DNA of 64,000 bases from Azadirachta indica (taxonomy: Eukaryota > Streptophyta > Magnoliopsida > Sapindales > Meliaceae). Under the pieces are notes generated by a model that was not told the DNA's origin, made no database searches, and was given only the letters and a program-made list of their open reading frames with translations. Shown here in pieces: positions 48,302 through 60,697 of this stretch (position 1 is the first letter of the stretch; each line of letters starts with the position of its first letter). A program made the translations under genes and the position numbers. The DNA is taken from assembly GCA_022749755.1 (NCBI GenBank), contig CM040450.1, positions 1,922,813 through 1,986,812 of the forward strand. The letters run 5' to 3'.

Positions 48302-48676
48302 GATTTGGTACCACTCTTGCAGCCTCACCAAAATAGTGCTTTACCCTTGGATGTCCAGTCAATTGTTGTGCCTCAACACATTTTGAGGAAAACCGACTAC
48401 CTCTGGGCTCGAGTGGCATTTCACCCCTAACCACAATTTATCCATTGATTCTTCAACATCAGTTGGTTCTGACCTTCACTTAATTTCACCTAAGCTTAAT
48501 CTTGGTCATAGATAGATTACTCAGGTTTGGGTCTATAAGTAGTGACAATTGACCTATGAAGACTCGCTTTTCCTATGGTTGCAGTAGTTCCTCTTAACCA
48601 AGCCACTGCCTATAAGGTTTTGGGCTTCTCCCACTGCTTGAGAGCTTACGGCTCCATGTTCTATTTCATTTTGACA
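48302..48676 (-). pseudogene. rrn23: Plastid 23S rRNA fragment
   Basis: The minus strand contains runs characteristic of plastid 23S rRNA: AAAGCGAGTCTTCATAGG, GACTGATGTTGAAGAATC-like sequence, GTGGTTAGGGGTGAAATGCC, TTGACTGGACATCCAAGGG and GGTACCAAATCG. A block of roughly 40 nt found in the plastid gene between AAGCAGTGGGAG and TAGGCAGTGGCTTGG appears to be missing near 48620. Many C-to-T-type differences are present. It is a fragment of about one eighth of the rRNA. Confidence 0.9.
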
Positions 48677-48679
48677 AAT

Positions 48680-50990
48680 ATCCCAAAACCTTCTCGACAT
48701 TACATTCATTACTAACTTTGGTACTTTTTGAGGACATTTACATATTTTGACTTAATTAATTTGTGTTCATATAAAAATTTAATAATTTATTATTTTACAA
48801 ATTTTCACTTGAGATAATAACTTAATAACTTAAGATAAATTGATTGATTTATTTATTTTTTTTTAATTAACATAATTTAAAATTAAAAATAAAATTGAAA
48901 CTAAAAATGTAAAAAAATTTAAAAAAAACAAAAAAGTCTAAACAAACCTTGATTCTAAACTAGCAATGGCCGCCCACCATTAGCCTAGCACCGCCATCTC
49001 TCCACCACAACACCACTACCTTCTGTTAATTTTGCCTATCTACTAGACCCCTCCAAAATAGTGGATATTGTTAACCGCCAATTACATGATTTTGACTTTT
49101 TCTTTAGGTTCGTCTACATTGCTGCCGAATTTAAAGGTGGAGTAGTGGAGGAAGTTGTTGCAGGTTCGAGGAAGGATTTGTTTGCTGAGAAAAATTTGAT
49201 AAGGTAAAATGTAAAAATAAAAATAAAAAATACAATTATTGATTTAATTTTTATTTGCTTGGTGGGAAACTAGTAGAAAATGGGAAGAATTAGCATTTGG
49301 AGTTAATATTTGGGAATTACAAATATGCAGAGTGAAAGATTTGATAAGGTTAAAAAGACAGAAAATTCAATGATTGATTTTGATTGTGTTTGCTTGTTGA
49401 GAAACTAGTAGGAAATAGGAAGGAACGAGAGAGAAATTAGTTCTCTTTTTATTCTTTTTAATTTATTTTATAAGTATTCTTAAAAAAATTAATTTTTTGA
49501 TAAATCAATAGAGTAATATTAATATATTCGTGTGTGTGTAACCAAATAAATTAAATTTGATTGTGTATATTTTATTTAATAATTAATCACAATAATATAA
49601 TTTCTAATTTTTTTATCTTGACAAAAAGTCAACTGACATTGAAAAAACTGCTTGTCCAAAATTTTGAGAAAACTATGAGGATAAATTTGTTAATACTCTA
49701 AAAAATTAAGAAAACCCCAATAGTTTATGTAACGTTATGGTGATGATGAAATAATCATCAAAATTTACGGGACGAAGAAATATTAGACTTAAAAGCGGGG
49801 TATTGAACAGGTTTTCTTTCTTAGCAAAAGTATATTGTAAATAGGAAGAAAAACATGCTAGGAAGGGAACTAAAATTTAGGGATAATTATTAATAGTCGT
49901 GCTTTCAGTTGTGCTCACAATACATGTCAAAAATACCAAAAACAAATACAATGTCTCAACAACAAAAGAAAAATTATGAACACACAAAATTGTTGTGCTT
50001 GCATATAATTTCAAATTAAATTCATTACACCTTTAAAGATGGGAAAAACTTGTCAAGCTATACAAGAACAATTGAATAAATACTCCTCATGAATAATTTT
50101 CACTAAGCAAAAGCACATGAAGATATTCAGTTATATGAAAAATTAAAGAAAAAATTATACTTACAAATAAAAGATGAATTAACTTTTGCAAAGAAAGTGG
50201 TTAATGGTGCTTATAACTACAATAACATAAACATTAGTTAAATAAGATTCTACTTTTAACATTATAACTATCTTAAAATTTTAAAAATGCTGTACTAGAA
50301 AAAACCCAAGTACTGAACTTCTTCGGGTAAAATAAAAAGCTTTTTATCCACTAAAAGTCTTTTTCAATGATAACCAAATGACCAAAAAAAAAATTTAAAA
50401 GAGGCTTTAACATTAAAAAATCCTTTTGACTAATTAAAAAGAAGAACCAAATGTGCATTTAAAATAGAAAAATTTACTCTAATGACCATTATTCATACCC
50501 TATTTTCTGAAATGTCCATTGTTCAAAAATACTTTAAACAATGACTAACTCACAATTTTATGGATAAATAGATATCCCTTTCTTCTTTCTTCTTCTGTCT
50601 TATTAAATAGATATCCCTCGCACTTGTTTATTCCTAAAATCCCAACTCTATTATAATTTAAGAAAATCACAAATGAGCAGAAGGGGAATCATGAGAGTGT
50701 TTAAAGTTTGAAAAATATAAAAAAAATATAATTTGTTAAAAATGTGACATGATTTTTTGGTATTTGTGTGTAATTAGATAATGTAATGATAAAAATTGTC
50801 AAATAGGGTGTGTACTAGATATTTGACTGTGTTAGAAAGTAAGTTTTGAGCAAGAGCATTGCTAATTTTTTTCCTCAGAAATCTTCTTTTTTCTTTTTTG
50901 GTGCACAAGCAATATTTCCCCCAAAAAGTTCCTATTTTCATTTTTTGTCTAACATATATTTTTATAATTTGATTTAGTTTAGGCATGGCT
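48680..50990. other. AT-rich intergenic DNA with one diverged duplication
   Basis: No gene seen. Two related segments, about 49195-49300 and 49339-49435, share TTTGATAAGG, TTTGCTTG and GAAACTAGTAG. They are an old tandem duplication of about 143 bp. Confidence 0.45.
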
Positions 50991-50999
50991 AACTCAGTA

Positions 51000-53440
51000 A
51001 CGATAGTTACTGTGAATGATAACTAAGGGGAATGAACACCGAATAGCGGCAAAGTATAAGTTGGGGAAGGTTGAAGAGGTTTTCTATGAATCGAGAGATA
51101 ACATATGATCAATTTATGCAAATGTTGTACAAGCATTTAATATTAATCCTTATGAATTTATTATAAAGGCAAAGACTATGTATTTGGTGTGTGCACAATC
51201 AGGGGCAGGCCATATGGCGGCAAATATTACAACTGAATTGAATTTTTGAGCGTTCATGACTACCAACAATCCTTATATGGTAAGTAAGAGAGGTTATTAT
51301 CCACTGTATATTACGTTGCATCTTGCAAATAGTATACAACAAATAAAAGCACATATTTTTTATTGTGCTATACTCGGTGGAATTCTTGCAATGCCAACTC
51401 AATTCATGTCTTTTAGTGGAAGCAATCAAGTAAATGATATGCTTCTTACAATGGCAATGTAGTTACAATATAACAGTCGTTTGAGTATATAGGTCAAGGG
51501 TTTGTAAATCATTACACCCAGCAAAGTCAAAAACAATTGATGCCTTCGATTACTTGGCATTGATCCCATCGTTTTTTTAATGATGCAACCACTATTGATA
51601 GAAGTGATTCTCCTCCCTGCAACAATATTGTGCATCAAAGTGATTATCATGAAAATGATTATCATGATAGTCACCCAGACATATTGACATTCCTTTGCAT
51701 TGCGAAATAGAAGAAATATCGCTGTCAAAGAAACCGAGCCAATAAAAGGTGGTTGTAAAGGTCCCACTGAGAAAAGTTACTCAAAGAAAGCTCCATTATC
51801 AAGAAATCAATTTATTTGATGGTTGCCTCCATTTCCACCATTGATAGCCATGCCAAATGATGCATTTTGAGGTACCAGATCAAATAATAAGTGTATTGGG
51901 CAGATATTCAATACAAAGCAAGCATTTCGAGATAAGTTGGCTTGCTCACGTTGAAAAACCACTCCCAATTCAAGGTTTATATCATGTATGGATCGATTTG
52001 AGGCCAAGTATATTATTCAAGGCTATCAATGGCAAATTTGAGCCATCAAAAACAATCACGATACATATTTTCGAGTTATTTGCTTGAACTTGGTCCATAC
52101 TTGTTAGAATGAAGAGTTGTGAGATGGTCATTGCTAAGCAAGTACTCACTTAATTAGCAAACTAATCAAGGATAACTTTAAAAATTGTAGTGAAAGTTAC
52201 ACTCTTAAGAATATTCGTGATGATGTATAGACTGGTTATGAAGTTTGCCTATTATACATGAAGTCATGGTGGAGTAAGGAATAAGCATTGAAGCTTGCGG
52301 TTGAGGATTCTGCAAAGTCATTCAAGGGACTTCTATGACATTTAGTATTATATTTCTTTTTGTTGCTTAGGCCATGTTTTCGTGGATTTTATATTACAAT
52401 TCGATTGGTTATTGTTATTGATAAAATGTTCTTGAAGGGCACGTACTGTAGGACATTGTTCGTGGCCGCCTAACTAGATGGAAATGATAAAATTTATCTT
52501 ATGACATTTAGTATTGCGGATTCAAAAAATGATGTCTTGTGGGAGTGGTTTTCATTAAACTTCAAGAAGCTATTGTGTTGATTAAAAATTTGGTTTTCAT
52601 ATTCAATTGACATTATAATATTGAGAAGGCAATTAATACGATATTCAAAATTTAGCTTATAGTTTTTAGTCTTACCATATTTTTGAAAATGTGAAAAAGA
52701 AGTATAAGATAAGTACCTAAAAGACAGAGACTTTCATGGTAACTTACTTTTGTGCTATAAAGGCTTATCAGTTTAGTGAGTGCAATGAATATTTGAAAAT
52801 GTGAAGGTAATGCATCCGACAATAGCAAAATATTTAGAGAATAGAAATGAACCTTATAGATGGGCAAAAGCACATTTTCTTCTCGACAACATGACTTGTT
52901 GAACACTAACATCGCTAAAAGCATGAATTCATCACACTTGCTTTCTAACATATTGTTGGCTGATTACATAATTTAAAGTTGGTTTTACGAGCGTAGGAAG
53001 AAGGCTACTATGAGAGATGCATTCTTAACCCCAAAAATGCAGGCAATTATTGACGAACAATTAGAGTTATCTCAAACCATGACCGTGGATCCTGTGTTGC
53101 ACAATGAGTTTGAAGTTAAACGTCGAGGAAATGTTAAAATAGTATATTTGTAAGATAAAACTTATAATTGTAAACGATTTGATCTATCATAACTATCGTG
53201 CGCTTACGCTCTTGTGGCATGTAGACATTTTTGTCTACCACGCAATTCACATTGTGTAAACTATTACACTACTAATGCTTGGATGAATGTATATGCAGAG
53301 TTCATTCATCTCATTAGAAATAATGTAGACTGAGTGATTCCACCTATAGTGTGAAAAATTATTGTCAGACTACCAAGGCAATGTCCTTCTTTTGGTCAAC
53401 CAAGAAAAAAACTAATTCTTTCTATTATGGAGTTTAGATC
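51000..53440 (+). pseudogene. MuDR/MULE transposase pseudogene
   Basis: Domains appear in family order but in broken frames. The DNA-binding region is near 51890-52200, with IFNTKQAFRDKLACSR, RFISCMDRFEAKYIIQGYQW and YTLKNIRDDV. The MULE transposase core is at 52368-52570, with RPCFRGFYITIRLVIVIDKM, FLKGTYC and LDGNDKIYLMTFSIADSKND then VLWEWF. YLENRNEPYRWAKAHFLLDN lies near 52835. A SWIM-type zinc region is at about 53160-53300, with CKRFDLS, ALTLLWHVDIF-type and YYTTNAWMNVYAEFIHLIRN. In the family this enzyme moves Mutator-like elements. More than ten stops or frameshifts make it inactive. Terminal inverted repeats were not found. Confidence 0.85.
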
Positions 53441-53449
53441 TATCTCTAC

Positions 53450-53890
53450 TCCCAAAACCTAAGTCTGGTTGAGGGTATCGATGACTTTTAATATATAATT
53501 CTTAACTGGCTCATTTGAGCCTTGTTTAAGGCTAATGAACCTTCAAAGAGCCTTTATCTTAGCCTTCCGTCCCTGATCACTAAACTTCTCATGATGTTAA
53601 TAGATGATGTAATATGCATTGGCTATATCTTTATGTTGTGCTTGAAGCACATCATTGATAGAGGCTATTATTTAACACTTGGTAGTTTTATTTGCATTCC
53701 TCCAACTATTGTAATACTGCCTTTCCTCAACAGTGGACTTAGCAGTAGAAACATCAGGGATTGAATCGATTAACACCTATTTGGTCTTATCAAATGAGAG
53801 CACAATATTTAGGTTGAGTTTCCATTTGGCATAATTTTTCTCATATAGCACATGATCTTTAAATATAGATGTGGTTGGATTCATTTATGA
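53450..53890 (-). pseudogene. Copia gag (UBN2) fragment
   Basis: On the minus strand frames give FKDHVLYEKNYAKWKLNLNI, then SFDKTK, stop, VLIDSIPDVSTAKSTVEERQ, YYNSWRNANKTTKC, SINDVLQAQHKDIANAYYII and SDQGRKAKIKAL. This is the usual capsid-like N-terminal Gag of plant Copia elements. Stops replace about four residues. No LTR or pol is linked to it. Confidence 0.7.
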
Positions 53891-53899
53891 AATTATATA

Positions 53900-54880
53900 T
53901 ACACCCTTATCAATAACTATATTATATCTTAATATTACTACATGATGCGTGGGATAAAAAGTACAGATGCAGTTACCGAATCTAATTTGCAATATATCTA
54001 TGGCATCTTAATCAAATAATTACCACTCCTTTTTAAGAGAATGTGATAACTCTATCTAATTAAGTTAAAATACTTTTTAATTATTATTGTTATCAAAATA
54101 ACTTATTTTTTAACAGTAATAATCACTATATTTTTATCCTTTAATTAATGAAAAAATTTCCTTTAGGGAATCTCTTTTTAGAAATTAAGTTGAGTGTATG
54201 ACCATTGTTTCAACCAACTCAAAGATTGCTTTAAAATGAACGGTTTTATTTATAGAAGAGATCCATTCTTAAAAGATAACTATCATAAATCCTCACTCAG
54301 GTAGCATAACCCTATCCATAATAGATGGAGCGTCAAGACAAGACTTATAAATAATACATCCCAATAGATCAATAATGAAGGTTTTAGGTTTTTTTTTTTT
54401 TTTTTTATCCAAAATCAAGCCACCACACTTTAGACAACTCTCAGGAAAGATCGGAGTCAGGTTCCATTTAAAATTCGATCTTCTTAGGCATATTTTCATC
54501 AAGAAATTTGTAGGAAAAGTTGAAGGACAAAGCAATTCCATTTAAATCTCAATCTTCTAGACATAGTCCATCTAGTTTGTGATTATTTAGATATGGATCA
54601 ATTTAATAAACCTACTCTCGCTCAATCATTTTAACTTTTTTGGGATTGTACTCATTTTAATTAATCTCATTAAGTAAGTTTTACAATCTATATTTTATTT
54701 ATTAAACACTTTAGTAAATATACAAATTATTTATTCTACTTATTCTCATTAATTAAAATTCATGCATGAATGCATTTACATATTATAATGCATGATGTGG
54801 CATTCCTTATTTTCTATATAGCATGTGACATGTATCTATTTTATTTTAATTTAACAATTAAACACAATAAAATATTATAT
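53900..54880. other. AT-rich intergenic DNA, no gene seen
   Basis: No feature could be supported. A poly-T run lies at 54389-54406. Confidence 0.4.
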
Positions 54881-55489
54881 CATGTATGTGGTAAGATATT
54901 TGGCCTCTTTTCCTAATATATTACAATAATATATAAGATCTTGATCCTTTTTTATGTCTTCCATTCCCTTGAATAAGTGCACGAGGTTCAAGAAATTTTC
55001 AATAAGAAAAATACAATTTTAACTTTGTGATATTGGAAGTTACAATTTACAATTTTCAGTATGCATAGTTGGTACCGTTTGTGGAAAACGATACAAAAAA
55101 TCGTAAGAGTTAGCAGAAAAGAACAAGTATGGTGAAGAAAATTAGAGGCGAATGAAAAAAAAGGGGGGCTCAGAACTTAGAAACCGTGGAAGAGAAAGAG
55201 GTATTGTGGGATATTTATTTGATGAAAAAAATTGAAAAAAATCAGGTGTGAAAAAATAAAAATTCACTGCGGATGACTAGCTGTATAAGAGGAGATTACG
55301 CAAGAGTAAAAAAAAAATTTGTAAAAACAAAAGGGCAAAAAGAGAGTTTGGAAGTTACGAGAAAAAAAAAAATATGATAAACTGATAATGATATAATTTT
55401 TGTTGGTGGTGTTAGGAAAAAGAATGGAGAGTGGCAGACAATCTGTTAACATGAAAAAAGTAGTAAAAAAATAAAAAAATAGTGGAGAG

Positions 55490-55680
55490 ATCAAAACCTA
55501 AAAAAAAAAAAAAATGATAGGCATGAGAAGAATATTAGGTGGCCGAAAAAATAAAAAAGAGAAAGATAGAAGATCGGGTGGTCGAACAAATTGAAAAGGA
55601 AAAAAAAAAAAAAAAAAAAAGGAAAGATCAGGTGGCCAAACAAATAGAAAAAAAGGGAAGATGAGGTGGCCAAATAAAAA
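55490..55680. repeat. A-rich array with GGTGGCC(A/G)AA units
   Basis: Three to four imperfect units containing GATC(A/G)GGTGG(C/T)C(A/G)AA are separated by A-rich spacers, including a run of about 20 A. Confidence 0.6.
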
Positions 55681-55739
55681 ATCACGTAAATCTTATTTGT
55701 AGTATAAAAAGGAAGGGAAGAAATTGCTTACAGTTTTGG

Positions 55740-57260
55740 CAAATTGTTGACATCCGGCCACCACCACCGTTGATAAACCCAACGAACCAACTTAGAACAA
55801 TGTCATAGCAAACTCAAAGTAGCACAGAAACGGCTTTCTAGCCATCGCGTAGCACAGAAACACGTTTTAGCCATTGCCTTGCCATAGTGTCGCTAATTTT
55901 GTGACAGAAGTACTTGCTGGAACTGAAGTTATGCTTTGGAGATAGATGATTCTGGAAAAGTAATCAGATGAGTCTTCGTTGCAATCTAAGGCGTTGGTGA
56001 TGGATACAAATATACTAGATGACCAGAATGCTAATGTGGTCGGATCTGATTTACAGAGGCAGTTGGGCCACTTCTGTGAATGACAAATGAAAATACAGAA
56101 GCTTACATTCACAGCGACAATGGGATTCAAAAAGTTTAGTTACGCTGGGCTTAAAAAGGCTACCTAAAATTTCACAGAAGAGATCGGGAGAAGCAGGAGA
56201 GGCTAGAGCCGCATTGATTTTTGCTGAATTCGGATCAACGAAGCTTGCGCCAATAGACACATCCATTAATGCAATCAGTTCATCTCAGACAAAAAGTTAC
56301 AGCTGAAGGAAACATGCTTATCAGGCAGAAGAATGACCATATTGAAATTCTTTCCTATTGCATTTTCTAATCTGGATATCGTTCTCCGATGTTTTAGTTT
56401 CAATTTGAGTAGCAATACTGTCCAATATTGCAGCAAAGGTTACACAATACGGTCATTATTTGCTAAGGGCAAGCTAAATGCACCACGCTGAGAGGAGATT
56501 AAAAAAAAAAAAAAGGGAGCCGTGATCAGGCTAGGTCAGCTCAGATCAAGATAGGTCAGTGTGTCCGTTTGGTGCCCTCAGAAAATTAGACAGGTCAGAG
56601 CTGTCGATACATTACATACCCACTGTCCTCTAGTCAGGTCAGGTCAGTGTATTCGCTGGTGCTGCTGCCTTCAACGAAAATCATCTCCAGGTCAGGTTAG
56701 AACTAGCTCATTACCACCAACTTCAGAATATGATTGATTCATCCCAGCCACTGCCTTACTCCAACATTGCTAGAATTCCCCAAAAATAAAAAACCAGCCC
56801 TTGATCCATTGTTTCGGTTCTGATATGGGTAACGACCGCTATCGTGGAGAAGCTTTAATCACCTATTTGTGCTTCCAATCAACCATTATTTTTTGTTGTT
56901 GCACCGAATTTACGATTCAGAATCAATATCCACGAGAAGTTATTATCATTTTTCTACTACCATGCACCTTCAATATCGATTTTGTGGTTCAGCAATACTA
57001 TGCAAAGATGGGAGAATGTTATTGGAAAACCAACTTGAGGCCAATTTAGGCGTCAGGTTTTGTCACTACCTCACCTCAGGATACTGAACACAAGACCCAA
57101 GATTTGAAGACCTGGTCAAGTTGAATGCAACATCACCAGAAGAGGAGGTCGAGGGTTATAAAGAAGAAAAAGGAAATTGATTTCCTTTCAATACTTATAA
57201 GGTTCTGATTAAGCTTCAATTCAGTTCATTAAGGATTTAGAAAGAAAAAATTATTTCTCG
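55740..57260. other. Less AT-rich interior of the gypsy-like candidate, unassigned
   Basis: Two open stretches on the minus strand (55867-56130 and 56051-56266) and one on the plus strand (56801-57049) look gene-like in composition, but I recognise no family. Short repeats of AGGTCAG occur at 56530-56700. This may be captured host DNA. Confidence 0.3.
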
Positions 57261-57714
57261 GTGAACACAGACCAGGGAAGTATAGCTACTAATATTTTTA
57301 ATTTTCGCTTTTAAGTTTATTCTATTAAATTTCTGAAGAGATTTATTAACATAGCTGGAAGTTCATTTTATTTATGAAATAGCTGAAAGTTTACTTTGTT
57401 TCTGATTAGTTTCTAGGAAATAAAAAATTTATTACAAGAAATGCAGGCTCAAGCACAAAAGGACAACAACATCATGCCAACTCATTCAATCATAGAATGA
57501 TGACAAGTTTTGCTAAAATGGAGTTGGCATTTCCTATATATTCTTTGTTGAAAGTGAAGAAAATATATCACAACTCAAATGATTTTTCAGAAGGAATGCT
57601 GAATTCTATAATGATATTGTGGTTTTCTCTATAAAAAGTCGTAAAAAAAAATGACCTGATCTCAGGCCAATGACAATCGACTGCTCAAAAAAATAAATGA
57701 GCTGATATTTTACT

Positions 57715-58175
57715 CTTCAAGAAAAAGATCTGACCACAATTCATATCAAAAGATGAAGAAGTTCTTGCAAAATGATTTGACCACAGTTCAAATCAAAAGA
57801 TTAATAAATTCTTACAAAAAGATTTGACCACAGTTCAGATAAGAAAATCAAGAAATTCTCGTAAAAAGATTTTACTACAATTTTAATCGGACGATCAAAA
57901 TTTTCTAACCACTATTCAGATCGAAAAATTAAGATATTTTTACAAAAAAATCTGACCACAATTTAGATCAAATAGTCAGTAAACTTTGCCTATTCAACAA
58001 ACTATTGTAAAAAAATTTGACCTCAATTCGGATCAGACGACGAAATAAGTTTTAAAAAAAATCGTTGAAAGAAGATTTGACCTTAGTTTAAACCATACAA
58101 CAACTGGGAGAATCATAAATTTTGCTAAGGAATTGTTGAAAAGAAGGCCTGGCCACAGTCTAAACCTTATGATAA
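57715..58175. repeat. Tandem array of TCTGACCACAATTCAGATCA-type units
   Basis: About seven to eight diverged units, spaced roughly 50-65 bp, share AAAAGATTTGACCACAGTT and a following GATCAAA. Confidence 0.75.
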
Positions 58176-58393
58176 CCTCTGTCCAAAATTAGTAAAGTTC
58201 GTTTCAATCAAGAAATATAAAAGAAGACCAGAAAGCAAGATCAAGTCACGATGCGTCTCGATTATCTACAATGGAGAGAAGAAATTGTTATTAGATGCTG
58301 AGATTCAAGTTTGTGGATTGTTATTAACTAAAATTTCCAGTGAAAGTGTTAATTCACTAAATACTAGGGGGTTTGGTGTTTGAGAAAATAGTT

Positions 58394-58615
58394 ATGAGCC
58401 AAGAAAATTAATGGGCTTCATTATACCAGGCTAAATACTTGTTTAGTCCTAGTGCATCCAGTCATGAGCCCAGAAAATTAATGGACTTCATGTTAGCAGG
58501 TTCAATACATGATCAGTCTTAGTGTGTTCTATTCACGAGCCTAGGAAATTAATGAATTTCATGCTAGCAAGCTCAATACCTAGTCAGTCTTAGTGTGTCC
58601 TGCTAGGCTTAACTT
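58394..58615. repeat. Three 70/71-bp tandem units
   Basis: GAGCC(C)A(G)AAAATTAATGG(G)CTTCAT recurs starting at 58396, 58466 and 58537. Each is followed by a CAGTCTTAGTGTGTCC-like segment. Confidence 0.85.
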
Positions 58616-58999
58616 TATAGGAATTTTGGTCGGACATTCTAAAAGTGTGTCCGATCAAAAAAGAATCCTTGCGAAGAAAGTAAAATTAGAATTGGAAGTT
58701 ATAATTTATGATAAATTAAAATTTCATAAGATATACTTCGTATTTTATAAAAATTTTAATTCCTAATACTATTAGGGTAAGAAAACCAGTAATATATACA
58801 TATTATGCCCTACTCGTGTATGAGGAGGGAAACTACTTACTAATCAATAAAATTCTCTCCCTACAAAGAAGTAAGAAAAATATAATTTTTATTGTGTGAT
58901 ATCAGAAATTATAATTTTAGGTATGAACAGTAATATCTATATATTGTTCTACTTAATAAATGCTAATAGTAAATTTTGTATCACTGAAAGAATACTAAA

Positions 59000-60690
59000 G
59001 GTGACTGATTCTAAGAATATTAAGAGAGTTATTGATTCTAAAGTATCGGTACACATTATTAAAAGTTTTGCATGAGAATAATACTACATTGCTATTGGTG
59101 TTGAAACGTTATTGAAACTTTTGTATTAAAATAGTGTAAACTAATTAATACTAAATTGATATTTTTGCAATTTCCATCAATTTCGATTCTGGCCAAAACG
59201 CAAGAAAGAATACTCAATCCGCCAATTCTCTAATTTCAATTTCAACTTAATTACATTTTCCAGATGGCTAATGATAAGTTAATACCTGAACAGTATTCAA
59301 GCAAACAAATGCAGGTAAGCACCAACCAATGGGACTCCAACAATTATCGCAAATTGTTTAACAAAAAAGCCGGAAATTGTCTTCTCCATCATCTAGAGAG
59401 CTCAAAAATGTACATTCTTCAAGTTAACGACGGCCTAACTAAGAAATTCAAAAACTCGGAATGCCAACTCTGTTTCATAAGAAATGGTAATAATCTTGAC
59501 CTCTAACCAGCCATTTGCAATCCTACAAAAGATTATCATGCTTAATGAAGACTAAAAGAGAGTGGTACTTAGCATATAGACCTTCTGGGTGGGCTACATT
59601 TGCAGCAAGGGCATTCTGCTCCTTGGATAAAACCTAACAATAGAATAACATTTGAATACACAACCAATGCTGAAATGTTGGAAGATATTGAGATACAAAA
59701 TGCAGCCATAGTCTTAGGAAAAAGTTTTTCAAATCACAGCAACTACAGATTAAAGCAGAAGTAACAGGAGCAGTATTTAGCAATCCCTAGTAATGTAAAA
59801 AAGCAACTTCTTCCAAATTGTAGACTGGCAGCAAGCTGCATAATAAACCAGCTACGATTAACAGTAATAGCCAACGCTAGTTATAACCAGCAGCCACTAA
59901 CTGTATTAGTAAGCCAGAATAACAGCAGCTGGCAACAGTTACAACACAACACAGCCAAGCCAGCACCGACAACAACAGGATAAGTTGTAGCATCAGCAGT
60001 AGCCAACACCAACAACAGTAGGATAAGCTGCAGCATCAACATAATATTTGCTCCAGCAGCATAAGAATAAACCAGCAGCAAGAGCAACAGGACAACGTGG
60101 CAGTAAGCTACAACAATCAACAAACTGTGGCAATTCCCAGCCATCACCAAAAAACAACTTTGAAAAGCGACAAGTAACTTAATCAAGGGAGCCTCACCCT
60201 GTATATAAGGTACATACATTTTGATTGCTTTACTTAATTTCAACCAAAATTTTACAAGAAGCATGAGTTGTTATCACTTTTGTTTTGTTTTTCTATGGGG
60301 TGTAGAGCATTAAATTAACAAATAGATTTGTCACCCAAAATATATTTGAATGGTCAAAGAAATAAATAAAAAGCATTAAGATAAAAGCCAAAGCCAAAAG
60401 GAAGGTAAACTTCCCAGCAGCCACTGCTTGTCTCTCCAGCTACAATAACGTGTGATGTTAATCACAGAAGACAGGATATGATCATATATATACATATACA
60501 TATACTTATCCTCCAAGCATTAACTCTTTTTCTTTAATATCGAGAGATATTGATGGCTTAAAAAGCTAATTAAGTCAAAAACTTTGTAACAATGCCGACT
60601 AACAGTTAAGAGAAAGAGGTAGTAGTATTAGCACTAGTAGTAGGATGAGTCTGCAAACAAACTTTTGCTTTACGTTACCTTCTCTTTTTA
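59000..60690. other. No convincing gene; CAG/CAA-rich low-complexity stretch
   Basis: The part 59860-60130 is rich in AGCAGCAACA-type triplets, and this produces a long minus-strand open stretch of Leu/Val/Ala without a known family. An 80-codon plus-strand frame at 59264-59506 (MANDKLIPEQYSSKQMQ...) has no recognisable domain. A 53-nt exon-like segment is at 59581-59633 on the minus strand. Confidence 0.35.
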
Positions 60691-60697
60691 TAGATAT

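Larger units (their letters stand above)
47376..48676. other. Nuclear insertion of plastid DNA (NUPT), mosaic of three plastome pieces
   Basis: Three consecutive blocks match different plastid genes: ycf1 (47376-47764, plus), ycf2 (about 47786-48301, plus) and rrn23 (48302-48676, minus). These are not adjacent in plant plastomes, so the pieces were rejoined before or during insertion. Point changes and small deletions show that the copy is nuclear and old. Confidence 0.9.
54890..58930 (+). mobile_element. Candidate non-autonomous gypsy-like LTR element
   Basis: TTGGTACCGTTTGTGG at 55069-55084 resembles the PBS-zone sequence TTGGCGCCGTCTGTGG found just inside many plant Ty3/gypsy 5' LTRs. Sequence just before it (GAAAAATACAATTTTAACTT with TGTGATATTGGAAGTTACAA) recurs in diverged form near 58876-58925, as expected for an LTR pair. 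The 3.8 kb between has no pol. It holds A-rich repeats, unassigned gene-like sequence and two tandem arrays. LTR starts and target duplications could not be fixed, so the limits are approximate. Confidence 0.42.

Noticed and set aside
47794..48336. 180-codon open frame that looks like a gene
   Set aside because: It is ycf2 plastid sequence running into reverse-strand 23S rRNA sequence, so it is an insertion artefact and not a nuclear gene.
53522..53764. 80-codon plus-strand frame with hydrophobic segments
   Set aside because: It is the complement of the minus-strand Copia gag fragment, whose family pattern is clear.
59881..60264. 127-codon minus-strand frame rich in Leu/Val/Ala with membrane-like character
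   Set aside because: It is the complement of a CAG/CAA-rich low-complexity stretch; no family pattern, no splice context.
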